DNA of 33,133 nucleotides from Planctomycetota bacterium (GTDB lineage: Bacteria > Planctomycetota > Phycisphaerae > Sedimentisphaerales > Anaerobacaceae): the NCBI GenBank assembly GCA_013349615.1, contig DUZJ01000037.1, positions 1 to 33,133 of the forward strand, written 5' to 3'. Below, piece by piece: positions 32,731 through 33,133 of the stretch; position 1 is the stretch's first letter, and each line of letters starts with the position of its first letter. The position numbers and the translations under genes are program-made. The notes under the pieces are model-generated. The model saw only the letters and a program-made list of their open reading frames with translations. It was not told the origin of the DNA and searched no databases.

Positions 32731-33133
32731 ATGTGAGGAAACTTCAATGCCCCTCACAGAACCGGACTTGTGGTTTTCCCACATCCGGCTCTTCAGTAAA
32801 ACTCACCAAACAGGCAACATCAATTTACATCAGTTACCCATCTCGATATAAGAGCTTTGTCGGTGTTAGGTTCTCCGTATCTGTGTACGGCTAACACCTG
32901 CTCATCCCTTTGCGTTTTACTGCTAACCCCTTCGAGTGTCCCGAATCTTCGGGACTCGCCGGGCATTACCCCGACTACGCCTCTACTATGAGTTAGTCCG
33001 ACTGCCATACCGTCATACTTCCGCCTTGCCTCTTCAGCTTGTTGGAAGCTTCCTTTCGGAACGATATGGCTCTCCCAAGTTCCGATGTGAACAGTTAGAT
33101 TACCTGCCACGGACTTAGACCCCGGCACGCCGC
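32731..33133 (-). mobile_element. 3' part of a group II intron, apparently without a reverse transcriptase ORF
   Basis: Domain V lies on the minus strand at 32791-32759. The strand GAGCCGGA pairs over 8 bp with TCCGGTTC, including the G-U wobble of the AGC triad. The upper stem TGTGG-GAAAA-CCACA and the 2-nt AG bulge complete the usual shape. Domain VI follows at 32758-32731 (TGTGAGG pairing with CCTCACA). Upstream, the RNA is heavily structured: GGTGTTAG/CTAACACC around CCGTA/TACGG (32863-32898), and GTCCCGAA/TTCGGGAC (32938-32955). The spacing between these and domain V leaves no room for a maturase gene, so this looks like an ORF-less or ORF-deleted intron that needs a maturase in trans. 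The 5' end is outside the window. Confidence 0.75.
32759..32791 (-). ncRNA. Group II intron domain V
   Basis: This 33-nt catalytic hairpin has the AGC triad, an 8-bp lower stem with one G-U pair, an AG bulge, a 5-bp upper stem and a GAAAA loop. It is the most conserved part of group II introns and the basis of the intron call. Confidence 0.8.

Noticed and set aside
1-33133. CRISPR array, prophage or toxin-antitoxin system
   Set aside because: I saw no regularly spaced repeats, no phage structural genes and no paired small toxin-antitoxin genes.

Overview
The window reads as a piece of a Planctomycetota chromosome, most like the Phycisphaerae/Sedimentisphaerales group. This is an inference from gene content: Tat-exported sulfatases, large secreted PQQ-type propeller proteins, a dockerin-like EF-hand segment, a PEP-CTERM tail relic, a FlgI-like lipoprotein outside any flagellar cluster, and short dispersed palindromic repeats. 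No rRNA or phylogenetic marker was analysed.

Positions 1-14429 are mostly housekeeping. A truncated leucyl-tRNA synthetase (minus strand) is followed by plus-strand genes: a secreted cyclophilin with an FKBP_N-type N-terminus, a YjbQ/UPF0047 protein, a FlgI-like lipoprotein with HEAT repeats, a secreted beta-helix protein with dockerin and BsuPI-like parts, the condensin gene smc (with a possible 34-codon ORF just before it) and a small zinc-ribbon membrane protein. A minus-strand membrane protein separates these from two adjacent M16 peptidase genes, one with the zinc site and the other with the C-terminal REKRGLCY-type motif.

Positions 14629-19742 hold three consecutive sulfatase genes with twin-arginine signals and strong ribosome binding sites. 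A low-complexity hypothetical gene and a tRNA-Ser(GCU) follow, and the coding direction then switches.

Positions 20776-32647 are all minus strand and mostly exported: a glucuronoyl-esterase-like CE15 protein fused to a PL14-like lyase domain, a Tat-exported Gfo/Idh/MocA protein, an unrecognised secreted protein, a decayed PEP-CTERM gene tail, and two giant paralogous proteins that join a signal peptide, a class I methyltransferase-like fold and two PQQ-type propellers. With the sulfatases, these suggest breakdown of a sulfated, uronic-acid-containing polysaccharide. The role of the methyltransferase-propeller pair is unknown and is the most unusual item here.

The right edge (about 32731-33133) carries the 3' part of a minus-strand group II intron, with a clear domain V and no reverse-transcriptase ORF between it and the structured upstream RNA, directly upstream of the second methyltransferase-propeller gene.
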